Shown here piece by piece: positions 1 to 8,010 of a stretch of 64,000 nucleotides of DNA; position 1 is the stretch's first letter, and the number at the start of each line of letters is the position of its first letter. The DNA comes from Phytohabitans suffuscus (GTDB lineage: Bacteria; Actinomycetota; Actinomycetes; Mycobacteriales; Micromonosporaceae): contig NZ_AP022871.1 in NCBI RefSeq assembly GCF_011764565.1, positions 2,232,001 through 2,296,000 of the forward strand, written 5' to 3'. Position numbers and translations under genes: made by a program. The notes below the pieces were generated by a model that saw only the letters and a list, made by a program, of their open reading frames with translations, was not told the DNA's origin and did not search any database.

Positions 1-966
1 CTGCTGCTCAACGACGACGACCTGACGTACTCGAAGCTGCGGCTCGACGAGGGCTCGATGGCCACCGTGGTGCAGCACATCGCCGGCTTCGAGTCCTCGC
101 TGCCCCGCGCCCTGTGCTGGGCCGCCGCCTGGGACATGGTGCGCGACGCCGAGCTCGCCGCCCGCGACTACGTGGCGCTGGTCGTGGCCGGCCTTCCCGC
201 CGAGCGCGACATCAACCTGGTCACGGCCACGCTGCGGCAGGCGCAGAGCACGCTCTCGTTCTACGCCGACCCGGCCTGGGCGCCGTCCGGCTGGGCCGCG
301 CTCGCCGACGCCGCCCGCTCGTCGGTCGCGGCCGCCGAGCCGGGCAGCGGCTTCCAGCTCGCCTGGGCCCGGGCGTACGCCTCCGCCGCCCGCGACGCCG
401 CCGACCTGGCCGTGCTGCGCGGCTGGCTCGACGGCGCGGGGGTGCCCGAAGGGCTGACCATCGACACCGAGCTGCGCTGGTCGCTGGTGCAGTCGCTGAC
501 CGCCAAGGGCGGCGCCGGCTCCGACGAGATCGAGGCGGAGCTGGCCCGCGACCGCACGGCGAGTGGCGAGCGGGAGGCGGCGTACGCGCGGGCGCTGCTG
601 CCCACTCCCGAGGCCAAGGCCGAGGTGTGGCGGCGGCTCACCGGCCCGGAGGCGCTGCCCAACTGGGAGCACCGGTCGCTGCTGCAGGGGCTACAGCACC
701 CGGTGCAGGTGGAGCTGACCGCGCCGTACGTGGAGCCGTACTTCGCCACCGTCCGCCAGGTGTGGGACCTGCGCGACAGCGAGCCGGCGCAGGAGTTCGT
801 GATCCTGGCCTACCCGGCCTACCAGGTGAGCGAGGCGACCGTGGCGGCCACCGACGCCTGGCTGGCCCAGCAGGGGCACCCGGCCCCGCTGCGCCGGCTC
901 GTCGCGGAGGGCAAGGACGGCGTCGTGCGCGCCCTCAAGGCCCGCGCCCGGGACGCCCTCTCCTGA
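1..966 (+). CDS. pepN: Aminopeptidase N (M1 family), C-terminal part
   Basis: The frame is open from the first base of the window, so the 5' part (including the HExxH zinc site) lies outside. The visible 321 residues match the all-helical ERAP1-like C-terminal domain of actinobacterial M1 aminopeptidase N: alternating Ala/Leu-rich helices, with recognisable stretches such as NDDDLTYSKLRLDE at the start and LPNWEHRSLLQGLQHP near residue 220. The family removes N-terminal residues from peptides in the cytoplasm. It stops at 964-966 and is followed by a GC-rich inverted repeat that may be its terminator. Assignment rests on overall resemblance of the C-terminal domain, since the catalytic residues cannot be checked here. 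Confidence 0.85.
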   Translation: MLLNDDDLTYSKLRLDEGSMATVVQHIAGFESSLPRALCWAAAWDMVRDAELAARDYVALVVAGLPAERDINLVTATLRQAQSTLSFYADPAWAPSGWAALADAARSSVAAAEPGSGFQLAWARAYASAARDAADLAVLRGWLDGAGVPEGLTIDTELRWSLVQSLTAKGGAGSDEIEAELARDRTASGEREAAYARALLPTPEAKAEVWRRLTGPEALPNWEHRSLLQGLQHPVQVELTAPYVEPYFATVRQVWDLRDSEPAQEFVILAYPAYQVSEATVAATDAWLAQQGHPAPLRRLVAEGKDGVVRALKARARDALS

Positions 967-1063
967 TCGTGGACAGCGCACCGGCGCCCGGCCCGCGGCA
1001 CGCGGTGCGGACGGCCCTGGCGTCGGCGTGGAAGGCATACCACATCCGAGCTTGATCAGGGCG

Positions 1064-1100
1064 TTGTCCACAGGCCGCCCGGCCGTCCACAGCCGGGCGG
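1064..1100 (+). promoter_or_regulatory. Two DnaA-box-like 9-mers and a 9-bp hairpin
   Basis: TTGTCCACA at 1064-1072 equals the DnaA-box consensus known from high-G+C actinobacteria, and CCGTCCACA follows at 1083-1091. The same stretch contains a perfect inverted repeat, CCGCCCGGC (1075-1083) and GCCGGGCGG (1092-1100), with an 8-nt loop. It could be the pepN terminator. No T-tract follows. A chance DnaA box is quite possible, so no origin is claimed. Confidence 0.3.
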
Positions 1101-1144
1101 CGGGCGCTGGCGGCCGGCCAGCGGGCGGGCCGACCCTTTAGGCC

Positions 1145-1900
1145 ATGACCGACGTGTACGACGAGACGGCCCGGCGGGAGGCATCCCCCGCCGAGCTCGA
1201 GCGGCTGCGCGCCGCGGTGCGGGTGCTGCCGCCGGCCGCGGTGCTCACCCACCACACCGCCGCGATGCTCTACGGGTTCGGTGTCGTGCCGGCCGACACG
1301 CTGCACGTCACGTTGCCGGCCGGAGCGTCACTGCCGCAGCGGCGGGGCATCGCGGCGCACGGCACGGTGCTCCCGTTCGTCGACGTCCGCGACGTCCTCG
1401 GCCTGCGCTGCCTCGGCCCGGCCCGCTGCGCGGTCGACCTCGCCCGCCAGCTCGGCCGCCCCGACGCGCTGGCCGTGCTCGACGCCGCGCTGCGGGTGGG
1501 CGCCTGCACGCCCGACGACCTCGCCGACGAGGTGACCCGGCACGACGGCCTCCGCGGCGTGCGCCAGGCCCGCGAGCTGGTCCGGCTCGCCGACCCGCGG
1601 GCCCGCTGCCGCCAGGAGAGCCACCTGCGCCTGGTCATCCACGACGGCCTGCTCCCCGCGCCCGAGCCGCAGCTCGCCGTGCGCGACGACGCCGGCCGGG
1701 TGCGCTGCCACGTCGACCTGGGCTACGCCGAGGAGCGGGTCGGCGTGGTCTACGACGGCGACTCCCGCCTCGACCAGCCCAGGCACAACTGGCTCGAGAC
1801 CCGCGGCTGGCGCCTGCGCTACTTCACCGACGACGACCTCTTCGGCGATCCCGACCTGCTGGTCCAGACCGTCCGCGCCGCGCTCTACCACCCGCGCTGA
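1145..1900 (+). CDS. DUF559-type endonuclease-like protein with AbiEi-like N-terminus
   Basis: A 251-aa protein of a type common in actinobacteria. Residues about 25-110 look like the AbiEi/transcriptional-regulator-like region (VLTHHTAAMLYGFGV, then a conserved D-L-A-R-Q-L helix). Residues about 160-250 resemble the DUF559 fold related to Vsr nucleases (HVDLGYAEERVGVVYDGD, then WLETRGWRLRYFTDDDL). Family members usually carry an acidic residue in the central strand (V-x-E-Y-D-G). Here the matching position reads V (VGVVYDG), so nuclease activity is doubtful. The ATG at 1145 follows a poor Shine-Dalgarno. The gene converges on nucS with only 10 bp between the stop codons. Function is unknown; no partner toxin gene is visible. 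Confidence 0.6.
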   Translation: MTDVYDETARREASPAELERLRAAVRVLPPAAVLTHHTAAMLYGFGVVPADTLHVTLPAGASLPQRRGIAAHGTVLPFVDVRDVLGLRCLGPARCAVDLARQLGRPDALAVLDAALRVGACTPDDLADEVTRHDGLRGVRQARELVRLADPRARCRQESHLRLVIHDGLLPAPEPQLAVRDDAGRVRCHVDLGYAEERVGVVYDGDSRLDQPRHNWLETRGWRLRYFTDDDLFGDPDLLVQTVRAALYHPR

Positions 1901-1910
1901 CGCGATGTGC

Positions 1911-2570
1911 TCAAAAGAGGGTCAGCTCGTCGCGCTCGATGCCGCGCAGCTTGTCGTAGTCGACGACCACGCAGCGGATGCCCCGGTCCTCGGCCAGCAC
2001 CCGCGCCTGCGGCTTGATCTCCTGTGCGGCGAAGACGCCCGCCACGGGCGCGAGCAGCGGGTCGCGGTTGAGCAGTTCGAGATAGCGGGTCAGCTGCTCG
2101 ACACCGTCGATCTCGCCACGGCGCTTGACCTCGACGGCGACCGCGGCGCCCGACGCGTCCCGGCAGAGCAGGTCGACCGGGCCGATCGCGGTCATGTATT
2201 CGCGGCGCACCAGCGTGAAGCCGTCGCCCAGCGTGGTCGGGTTGGCCGCGAGCAGCTCCTGCAGGTGTGCCTCCACGCCGTCCTTCTGCAGGCCCGGGTC
2301 CACGCCCAGCTCGTAGGAGGTGTCCTGGAAGATCTCCTCCAGCGTGATGCGCAGCTCCTCGCCGGCCTTGTTGACCACCCGCCACACGCCCGGCGCCTCC
2401 TGCAGGCGACAGGGTGGGCTCATCCAGTTCAACGGCTTGTACGCCCGGTCGTCGGCGTGGATCGAGACCGACCCGTCCGCCTTCACCATGAGCAGCCTGG
2501 TCGCCAGCGGCAGGTGCGCCGAGAGCCGTCCGACATAGTCCACCGAGCATCGCGCAATCACCAACCGCAC
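1911..2570 (-). CDS. nucS: Mismatch-specific endonuclease NucS/EndoMS
   Basis: The 219-aa length and sequence match NucS, which in actinobacteria and archaea cuts both strands at mismatches and replaces MutS-MutL repair. The N-terminal DNA-binding half ([20 protein letters not shown]) is followed by the RecB-like nuclease core: [23 protein letters not shown] supplies the D, E and K of the active site, then an [10 protein letters not shown] helix. The C-terminus ends DELTLF, like the short sliding-clamp-binding tail through which NucS is tethered to DnaN. It is divergent from the DUF4126 gene, with 91 bp between the starts. All expected residues are present and length is normal. Confidence 0.93.
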   Translation of the reverse strand: MRLVIARCSVDYVGRLSAHLPLATRLLMVKADGSVSIHADDRAYKPLNWMSPPCRLQEAPGVWRVVNKAGEELRITLEEIFQDTSYELGVDPGLQKDGVEAHLQELLAANPTTLGDGFTLVRREYMTAIGPVDLLCRDASGAAVAVEVKRRGEIDGVEQLTRYLELLNRDPLLAPVAGVFAAQEIKPQARVLAEDRGIRCVVVDYDKLRGIERDELTLF

Positions 2571-2661
2571 CCGCTGAGACTAGCCAAGCGCCCGCGGCGC
2601 CGTTCGCAGGCCCGCCGGGCCGGGCCCGCCCGGCGACCAGCCGCAGTGGCGTCGCGGTGCG

Positions 2662-3291
2662 ATGCTGGGACACGTGTTGGAAGCGCTCACCGGTTCGGGC
2701 CTGGCCGCGTCGGCCGGGCTGAACGCATACATTCCCCTGCTCACGATGGGGTTGCTGGCGCGCTACTCCGACCTGATCGAGCTGCCGAGCGGCTGGAGCT
2801 GGCTGAGCAACGGCTGGGTGCTCACGATCCTGGCCCTGCTGCTCGCGGTCGAGTTCTTCGCCGACAAGATCCCGGTGGTCGACAGCGTCAACGACGTGGT
2901 GCAGACCGTCGTGCGCCCCACGGCGGGCGGGCTCGCGTTCGGCGCGGGCTCCAGCGCGGAGACCGTGACGGTGAGCGACCCGGGTCAGTTCTTCTCGTCC
3001 AACCAGTGGGTGCCGGTGGTGGTGGGCATGCTCATCGCGCTCGGCGTCCACGGGATCAAGGCGGCCGCCCGCCCGGTGATCAACGCGGGCACCGCCGGCG
3101 TCGGCGCGCCCGTGGCCAGCACCGCGGAAGACGCCACCAGCGTGTTCATGTCGTTGATCGCGATCGTGCTGCCGTTCCTGGTGCTCTTCTTCCTCGTCGC
3201 GATCGTGCTCGCGTTCGTCTGGCTGCTCCGGCGGCGACGTGGGCGCAAGCGCGAGCGGCAAGCGGCGCGCGCCGCCGGCTTCCGCGTCTGA
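2662..3291 (+). CDS. DUF4126 family membrane protein
   Basis: A 209-aa integral membrane protein with hydrophobic segments at roughly residues 10-30, 48-66, 108-126 and 165-190, and a basic Arg/Lys-rich cytoplasmic tail (RRRRGRKRERQAAR). The opening GSGLAASAGLNAYIPLL and the central glycine-rich GIKAAARPVINAGTAG are typical of DUF4126. No biochemical role is established for the family. The ATG at 2662 is taken as start. A GTG at 2674 preceded by GGGA is an alternative and would shorten the protein by four residues. It stands alone, divergent from nucS. Confidence 0.75.
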   Translation: MLGHVLEALTGSGLAASAGLNAYIPLLTMGLLARYSDLIELPSGWSWLSNGWVLTILALLLAVEFFADKIPVVDSVNDVVQTVVRPTAGGLAFGAGSSAETVTVSDPGQFFSSNQWVPVVVGMLIALGVHGIKAAARPVINAGTAGVGAPVASTAEDATSVFMSLIAIVLPFLVLFFLVAIVLAFVWLLRRRRGRKRERQAARAAGFRV

Positions 3292-3533
3292 CCACAACGG
3301 ACGCTCGCCGCTTGGCTGCGCCGACGGCGCTTCCGGTGGGCCGGTGCGCCCTGACCCGCCCCAACCCCACTGATCGTCAGGTACGTCGCGGGCATCGCAC
3401 ACCACCGGCACAGCTATCACCCGTTCGGGGCGAAATGGTCCTCGATCCGACACCGGCCTCAGCCGGTTACGGTGCGTCGATCCGGCTGTATCTCTCGGTA
3501 CGCTGACCCGGTTTCCCGGGAGGGAGGTCGGTG

Positions 3534-3980
3534 ATGGGCAAACGACCCGGCAAACCCAAGGTTGGCGAGCTGGCGGACATGACCATCCGGCCACCCGAAC
3601 CGGAGCCCTACGAGCTTCCCCCACCCGACGAGTGCGAGGAGATCGAGGGCTGGGTCGGGCTGAGCGACGAGGACGAGCTACGTACCCGTTTCATGCTCTG
3701 GCAGGACCGCTACATGGTCGATTTCGCAATCATGCAGCTGGCGCGTGCCAGCGGCAGGTGGATCCAGGTGGCCCGGATCGACACCTGTCACCGACACGTT
3801 CACCGCCACCAGTTGAGCCGTGATTCACCCGAGGATGAGCACGGCACCGTATACCCGTTGGAGGCGATTCCGGCGGATGGTGGATGGGAAGTGGTTGACC
3901 GGTGGTACGACGAATCGTTGACTCTGATGCAAAATGAATGGCAGACGTACTTAGGGAGGTGGAACGGTGACAGACCGTAA
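3534..3980 (+). CDS. Hypothetical protein, DUF7718-like; first gene of a pair
   Basis: A 148-aa soluble protein. The ATG at 3534 is preferred over the GTG at 3531 because the AGGGAGG at 3521-3527 sits 6 nt upstream of it. A central segment, WIQVARIDTCHRHVHRHQLS (about residues 79-98), followed by WEVVDRWYDESLTLMQNEWQTYLGRW, recalls the actinobacterial DUF7718 family. This is remembered resemblance, not a search. The Cys/His cluster could bind a metal, which is inference. The last 14 nt overlap the next gene, so the two are probably translationally coupled. The 3' part is A/T-richer than its neighbours, hinting at acquisition by transfer. Confidence 0.6.
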   Translation: MGKRPGKPKVGELADMTIRPPEPEPYELPPPDECEEIEGWVGLSDEDELRTRFMLWQDRYMVDFAIMQLARASGRWIQVARIDTCHRHVHRHQLSRDSPEDEHGTVYPLEAIPADGGWEVVDRWYDESLTLMQNEWQTYLGRWNGDRP

Positions 3981-4392
3981 TCGACCCAGTGAGAGGACGT
4001 TCGCCGCCGGCTTCGACTTCGCCCGCCGGCTTCGCGACCCCGACTTCCGCGCCTTCCTCAAGGCCCACGGGTGGAGGTCTGGGCAGCACGTCATCATGGC
4101 CAGCGACGACGAACCCGTGGTGGACGTCATCCGCCGTGTGATGCTCCACGAAACCGAGGGCCGAGCCTTCATCGGCATCCCCTACGACGGCGAACGGTAC
4201 GGGCTGCGTGTCCTCGCCGTCGAACCCGCTCCGGCCCACCGCTGGTGGCACGGCCGGAAACCCGACCGGATCCGCATCGCCCGCGAAGCCAGCATCGGCA
4301 TGCTGTACGACTCTCTGGGGCCGTGCGGGGAGTACATGCCGACGGAGTGGAACCGGCCGCTGAAGTTCGAACGCGTGCCGACTGCCGCCTGA
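3967..4392 (+). CDS. Hypothetical protein, second gene of the pair
   Basis: A 141-aa soluble protein starting with GTG at 3967, preceded by GGGAGGT at 3955-3961 inside the 3' end of the upstream gene. No family is recognised. Visible features are a basic N-terminal region, GWRSGQHVIMASDDEPVVDVIRRVMLHE around residues 36-63, and a Trp/His-rich middle (APAHRWWHGRKPDRIRIAREA). There are no membrane segments or signal peptide. It converges on the ABC permease gene with 25 bp between the stops. The 14-nt overlap with the preceding gene suggests that the products work together. Confidence 0.55.
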   Translation: MTDRNRPSERTFAAGFDFARRLRDPDFRAFLKAHGWRSGQHVIMASDDEPVVDVIRRVMLHETEGRAFIGIPYDGERYGLRVLAVEPAPAHRWWHGRKPDRIRIAREASIGMLYDSLGPCGEYMPTEWNRPLKFERVPTAA

Positions 4393-4417
4393 CTACTGAG
4401 CGTGCCCCCACGTTTCG

Positions 4418-5164
4418 CTACTCCCAGCGAAACAGCCGGGCGGCCAGTGCGCCGGCCACGAGCAGGTAGCCGACCATCACGACCAGGTGCAGCGCGGACG
4501 GAGACGTGCCGCTCCACGAGTCCTGCATCGCCTGCGACGCCGCGCCCAGCGGGGTGAAGTCGCTGATCCGCCGCAGGCCGTCCGGCATGACCGGGCCGGG
4601 CGTCCACACGCCGGCGAAGAAGAGCATCGGAAAGTACACGAGCATGCCGACCCCGGTGGCGGTCTTGGCCCGGGGAGCGACCGCCGCGATCAGCAGGCCC
4701 ACCGCGAACATCGCGGCCGTGCCCAGCACGAGCGCGATCAGAAAGCCCGCCGCCTGCCGAGGCAGGTCGACGCCGAACGCGACCGTGCCGACCGCCACGG
4801 CCAGCCCGACCGCCACGAGCGTGGCCACGCCGTTGACCGCGAGCTGGGCACCGAGCAGCCGCACCGGGCCGACCGGGGTGGTGGCCAGCCGGCGCAGCAC
4901 CCCCCGCTCCCGGTAGGTCGCCAGGTATGTCGGCAGCACGCTCACGCTCGTCGTGCAGATGGCCATCGCGAGCACGATCGGCACGTAGATGTCGATCGGC
5001 CGCAGCCCGTCGAGGTCGTCGGTCGCGTCCCGAAAGCCGGGGATCGCGAAGCCGAGCAGGAGCAGCAGCACCGCGGGAAACGCGACGCCCATGACGACGC
5101 TCGTCGTGTCCCGGAGGAAGAGCTTCGACTCCACGATGGTCAGTCGGGCGACTGCGGTGGTCAT
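4418..5164 (-). CDS. ABC-2 type transporter permease
   Basis: A 248-aa protein with six hydrophobic segments in the ABC-2 arrangement (about residues 20-40, 58-80, 105-128, 138-160, 168-186 and 225-243). It is the membrane half of an exporter whose ATPase is encoded immediately upstream (3 nt between stop and start). The motif YLATYRERGVLRRLATTPVG after TM2 is the usual cytoplasmic coupling loop of DrrB/NodJ-like permeases. The substrate cannot be told from sequence. It is the last gene of a five-gene run on the minus strand headed by a GntR regulator. Confidence 0.85.
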   Translation of the reverse strand: MTTAVARLTIVESKLFLRDTTSVVMGVAFPAVLLLLLGFAIPGFRDATDDLDGLRPIDIYVPIVLAMAICTTSVSVLPTYLATYRERGVLRRLATTPVGPVRLLGAQLAVNGVATLVAVGLAVAVGTVAFGVDLPRQAAGFLIALVLGTAAMFAVGLLIAAVAPRAKTATGVGMLVYFPMLFFAGVWTPGPVMPDGLRRISDFTPLGAASQAMQDSWSGTSPSALHLVVMVGYLLVAGALAARLFRWE

Positions 5165-5167
5165 CTG

Positions 5168-5905
5168 TCACACCCCGATCTCATGGCCGGTGAGGGCCAG
5201 GTAGGCGTCTTCGAGGGTGGCCCGGTCGAGGCCGCGCTCGGCCCGCACCTTGGCGATCAGGGCGGCCGGAGTGTCGACCGCGACGGTGCGGCCGGCGTCG
5301 ATCACGGCGATCCGGTCGCAGAGGCGCTCGGCCTCGTCCATGAAGTGCGTGACCAGCAGGACCGTGACGCCCCGGTTGCGGACGCTCTCGATCAGCGCCC
5401 AGGTCTCCCGCCGGGCCGCCGGGTCGAGCCCGGTGGTCAGCTCGTCCAGCACCGCCACCCGCGGGTTGCCGACCAGCGCGAGCGCGATCGAGAGCCGCTG
5501 CTTCTGCCCGCCGGAGAGCGTGCCGAAGCGGGCGTTGTGCCGGGCCGAGAGCCCGAGCACGTCGAGCAGCTCGCGCCAGTCGGCGGGGTCGCGATAGAAG
5601 GAGCTGTACAGCTCGAGCGCCTCCCACACCCGGATCCGCTCGGGCAGCTCGCTCTCCTGCAGCTGCACGCCGACCAGCTCGCGCAGCGCGGCGCCGTCGT
5701 GGTCCGGGTCCTTTCCGAGCACCCGCACGGTGCCGCCGTCGCGCCGGCGCAGCCCGCTCAGCAGCTCGACCGTGGTCGTCTTGCCGGCGCCGTTGGGGCC
5801 GAGGATCCCGAAGATCTCGCCGCTGTCCACCGTGAACGACACGTCGGACACCGCGACCGTCTCGCCGTACCGCTTGTGCAGGTTGGAAATCTCGATGACC
5901 GGCAC
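5168..5905 (-). CDS. ABC transporter ATP-binding protein
   Basis: A 245-aa DrrA-like ATPase with GTG start. Walker A is GPNGAGKTT (about residues 36-44), the signature is LSGGQKQR, Walker B with D-loop is VAVLDELTTGLDP, and the switch His is in LLVTHFMDEAE. It energises the permease encoded 3 nt downstream. It begins 12 nt after the stop of the upstream permease gene, so it is in the same transcription unit. All catalytic motifs are intact. Confidence 0.9.
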   Translation of the reverse strand: MPVIEISNLHKRYGETVAVSDVSFTVDSGEIFGILGPNGAGKTTTVELLSGLRRRDGGTVRVLGKDPDHDGAALRELVGVQLQESELPERIRVWEALELYSSFYRDPADWRELLDVLGLSARHNARFGTLSGGQKQRLSIALALVGNPRVAVLDELTTGLDPAARRETWALIESVRNRGVTVLLVTHFMDEAERLCDRIAVIDAGRTVAVDTPAALIAKVRAERGLDRATLEDAYLALTGHEIGV

Positions 5906-5917
5906 GGTCCTCCCCCT

Positions 5918-6697
5918 TCAGCCGGAGACCTTGTTGATGGCGACCGCGCGGATCAGCGCGAAGTTGACGGTCCAGGCCACCGCGATCGACACCGCCGCCA
6001 TGGTCACGCCGACCGCCAGCGACGGGCGCTCGATGCCGAGCCCGTTGTTGATGCCGTAGCCGAGCCAGAGCGCGTCGAAGCCGACCTCCGTGACCACCGC
6101 CGGCAGGACCGTCAGCGGGATGAGGCCGATGCCCAACCAGCTGCCGAAGCGGTAGAAGCAGGTGCCCATCAGCCAGCCGCAGCAGAGGTAGACGATCCCG
6201 ACGCACACCTCCGCCGCGAGCGTGGACAGCCCGTCCCCGACGTCCCGCACCGGGTACGGGTCGTCGAGGCCGCCCATGAGGTCGGCCGCCGAGTAGATGG
6301 CGTGCTCGGCGACGAAACCGGCCGTCATGACGACCGCGTACACCACCGCGACCACGACGACGTAGAGCGAGATGCCGAGCGTGAAGTCACGCCGGGTCAC
6401 CCCGTTGCCCACATACACCGGGAGGAACACCATCGACAGCATCACGCCGACGGCCAGCAGGAAGTACTTGGGTGCCGAGCCGCCGGAGGTGGCCCAGATG
6501 CTGACCTCGGTGTCGCCGACCGCGGTCACCACGGTGATGATCGTCGCGTAGATCGCGATCATGATGCCCCAGTAGCCGGCGACCATGGGCAGGCCGGCGC
6601 GCAGCTGGGCCCGGGTCACGATCCACGGGATGCTGGTGCCGCGGGTGGCCTGGGAAGGCGTGGAGCGCGGCGGGGCGCTTCCTCGGGTCGCGTTCAT
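5918..6697 (-). CDS. ABC transporter membrane protein (YtrC/D-like position)
   Basis: A 259-aa membrane protein with about six hydrophobic segments after a Ser/Thr/Pro-rich cytoplasmic N-terminus. The context, GntR then ATPase then this protein, matches YtrA-type operons in which the ATPase pairs with a membrane subunit of poorly conserved sequence. Its ATG overlaps the stop of the upstream ATPase gene in an ATGA, so the two are translationally coupled. Such systems respond to cell-envelope stress in Firmicutes. That role is not shown for this protein. Confidence 0.75.
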   Translation of the reverse strand: MNATRGSAPPRSTPSQATRGTSIPWIVTRAQLRAGLPMVAGYWGIMIAIYATIITVVTAVGDTEVSIWATSGGSAPKYFLLAVGVMLSMVFLPVYVGNGVTRRDFTLGISLYVVVVAVVYAVVMTAGFVAEHAIYSAADLMGGLDDPYPVRDVGDGLSTLAAEVCVGIVYLCCGWLMGTCFYRFGSWLGIGLIPLTVLPAVVTEVGFDALWLGYGINNGLGIERPSLAVGVTMAAVSIAVAWTVNFALIRAVAINKVSG

Positions 6698-7569
6698 CGG
6701 TGCGCCTCCGCGGTCAGGTGGACGAAGAGGTCCTGGAGCCCGACCGGGCCCAGGTCGAGGCCGGCCGCGCGGGCCCGCGCCCGCTCCTCGTCGCTGAGCT
6801 GGCCGTAGATGGTGGTCGAGCGGATGCCGCCCAGCCGCTGGTCGCCCAGCACCGTGCGGCCCGCGGTGAAGTCCGCCACGGCGCCGGCCGGGCCGGTGAC
6901 CGCGACGCCCCGGCCGCGGAGCGCCTCCGTCTCGTCGTGCGCCACGAGGCGGCCCTTGTCGAGGATCACGACCTCCTCGAAGAGGGAGCCGACCTCCTCG
7001 ATCAGGTGCGTGGAGATGATGATCGTGCGCGGGTGGGCCATGTAGTCGTTGAGCACCTCTTCGTAGAACGCGTAGCGCGAAGGGGCGTCCATGCCCAGGT
7101 AGGACTCGTCGAAGATGGTCAGTGGGGCCCGCGCGGCCAGGCCGAGCGTGACGCTGAGCGCCGACTTGGCCCCTCGGGAGAGGGCGCCGAGCCGCTTGCC
7201 GATGGGCAGGTCGAAGCGCTCGAGCAGGGCCTGCGCGTACTCCTCGTCCCAGTTGGGCCGCAGCGCGCGAGCCATCCGCAGCACCGCGCGGGCATGGTCG
7301 GTGTCCTGCGCGTCGACCTTGTCGCGCACGAAGCAGATCTGCCGCGTGAGCGCCGCGTTCTCGAAGGGCTCGGCGCCGCCGACGAGCACCGCGCCGCTGG
7401 TGGCCCGGCGGAACGCGGAGACGGCCGACAGCACGCTGGTCTTGCCCGAGCCGTTGCGCCCGAGGAGGCCGTAGATCTTGCCGCCGGCCAGCTTGAGCGT
7501 GAGCCCGTCGACGGCGACCGTGTCGCCGTACCGGATCGTGAGGTCTCTGACCTCGACGGAGAGCGTCAC
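6694..7569 (-). CDS. ABC transporter ATP-binding protein, degenerate signature
   Basis: A 291-aa ATPase starting with a GTG that overlaps the regulator's stop codon (GTGA). Walker A is GLLGRNGSGKTS (about residues 33-44) and Walker B is LTIFDESYLGMD. The signature reads LSRGAKSAL instead of LSGGQ, and the D-loop lacks the usual LDP; both deviations are seen in YtrB-like ATPases regulated by GntR proteins. The switch His is in IIISTHLIEEV. Residues after about 215 form an extra C-terminal domain. It pairs with the membrane protein encoded just downstream. Confidence 0.85.
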   Translation of the reverse strand: MTLSVEVRDLTIRYGDTVAVDGLTLKLAGGKIYGLLGRNGSGKTSVLSAVSAFRRATSGAVLVGGAEPFENAALTRQICFVRDKVDAQDTDHARAVLRMARALRPNWDEEYAQALLERFDLPIGKRLGALSRGAKSALSVTLGLAARAPLTIFDESYLGMDAPSRYAFYEEVLNDYMAHPRTIIISTHLIEEVGSLFEEVVILDKGRLVAHDETEALRGRGVAVTGPAGAVADFTAGRTVLGDQRLGGIRSTTIYGQLSDEERARARAAGLDLGPVGLQDLFVHLTAEAHR

Positions 7570-7919
7570 TTCGCCCCCTCGACCCGGCGGACGATCTCGT
7601 CCAGGGAGATGCCGATCACACGGGCCTCCGCGATCATCGCGTCGACGACCTCCTCGAAGAAGCGCTCGCGCCGCTCGGTGCGCAGCTTTTCGCGGGCGTC
7701 AGGGCTGACGAACATGCCGATGCCGCGCCGCTTGTAGAGGACGCCCTCCTCGACCAGCTGCTGGAAGCCCTTGGCCGCGGTGGCGGGGTTGATCCGGTAG
7801 AAGCTCGCGTACTGGTTGGTGGACATGACCTGCTCGTCCTCCCCAAGTGCCCCGCTCAGGATGTCCTCTTTGATCTTGTCGGCGATTTGCAGATAGATCG
7901 GACTCCGGTCGTCAAACAC
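7566..7919 (-). CDS. GntR family regulator, YtrA subfamily
   Basis: The 117-aa length is that of the YtrA subfamily: an N-terminal winged helix (PIYLQIADKIKEDILSG, then a QYASFYRINPATAAKGFQQLVEEGVLYKRRGIGMFV core, residues about 10-75) followed by a short helical tail for dimerisation instead of a ligand-binding domain. The start is GTG with GAGGTG 5 nt upstream. It heads the five-gene ABC run and probably represses it. A perfect palindrome lies 22 nt upstream of its start and is the likely operator. The ligand or signal is unknown. Confidence 0.85.
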   Translation of the reverse strand: MFDDRSPIYLQIADKIKEDILSGALGEDEQVMSTNQYASFYRINPATAAKGFQQLVEEGVLYKRRGIGMFVSPDAREKLRTERRERFFEEVVDAMIAEARVIGISLDEIVRRVEGAK

Positions 7920-7940
7920 GGGAGCACCTCAAGGTTCTTA

Positions 7941-7964
7941 GGTTCATTACTTGACTAATGAACC
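7941..7964. promoter_or_regulatory. Palindromic operator for the GntR/YtrA-type regulator
   Basis: Arms GGTTCATTA (7941-7949) and TAATGAACC (7956-7964) are perfect complements separated by 6 nt. The site lies between the regulator start (7919) and the sugar isomerase-like gene upstream, in an A/T-rich island unlike the rest of the region. YtrA-type regulators bind such spaced palindromes at their own promoters, so autoregulation of the downstream ABC operon is inferred. Confidence 0.65.
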
Positions 7965-8010
7965 GTAGCACCGAAGAGCCTAGAACCGCAACGGCGGTCT
8001 ATCGGGATGA

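Noticed and set aside
1885..3624. Long minus-strand ORF (579 aa) across nucS and DUF4126
   Set aside because: Low-complexity translation, overlapping two real genes on both strands, no start signal.
4487..6808. Very long plus-strand ORF (773 aa) over the ABC genes
   Set aside because: It is the antisense shadow of three overlapping minus-strand genes with clear Walker and membrane motifs; its translation is His/Arg/Asp-rich and repetitive, as expected for reverse frames at high G+C.
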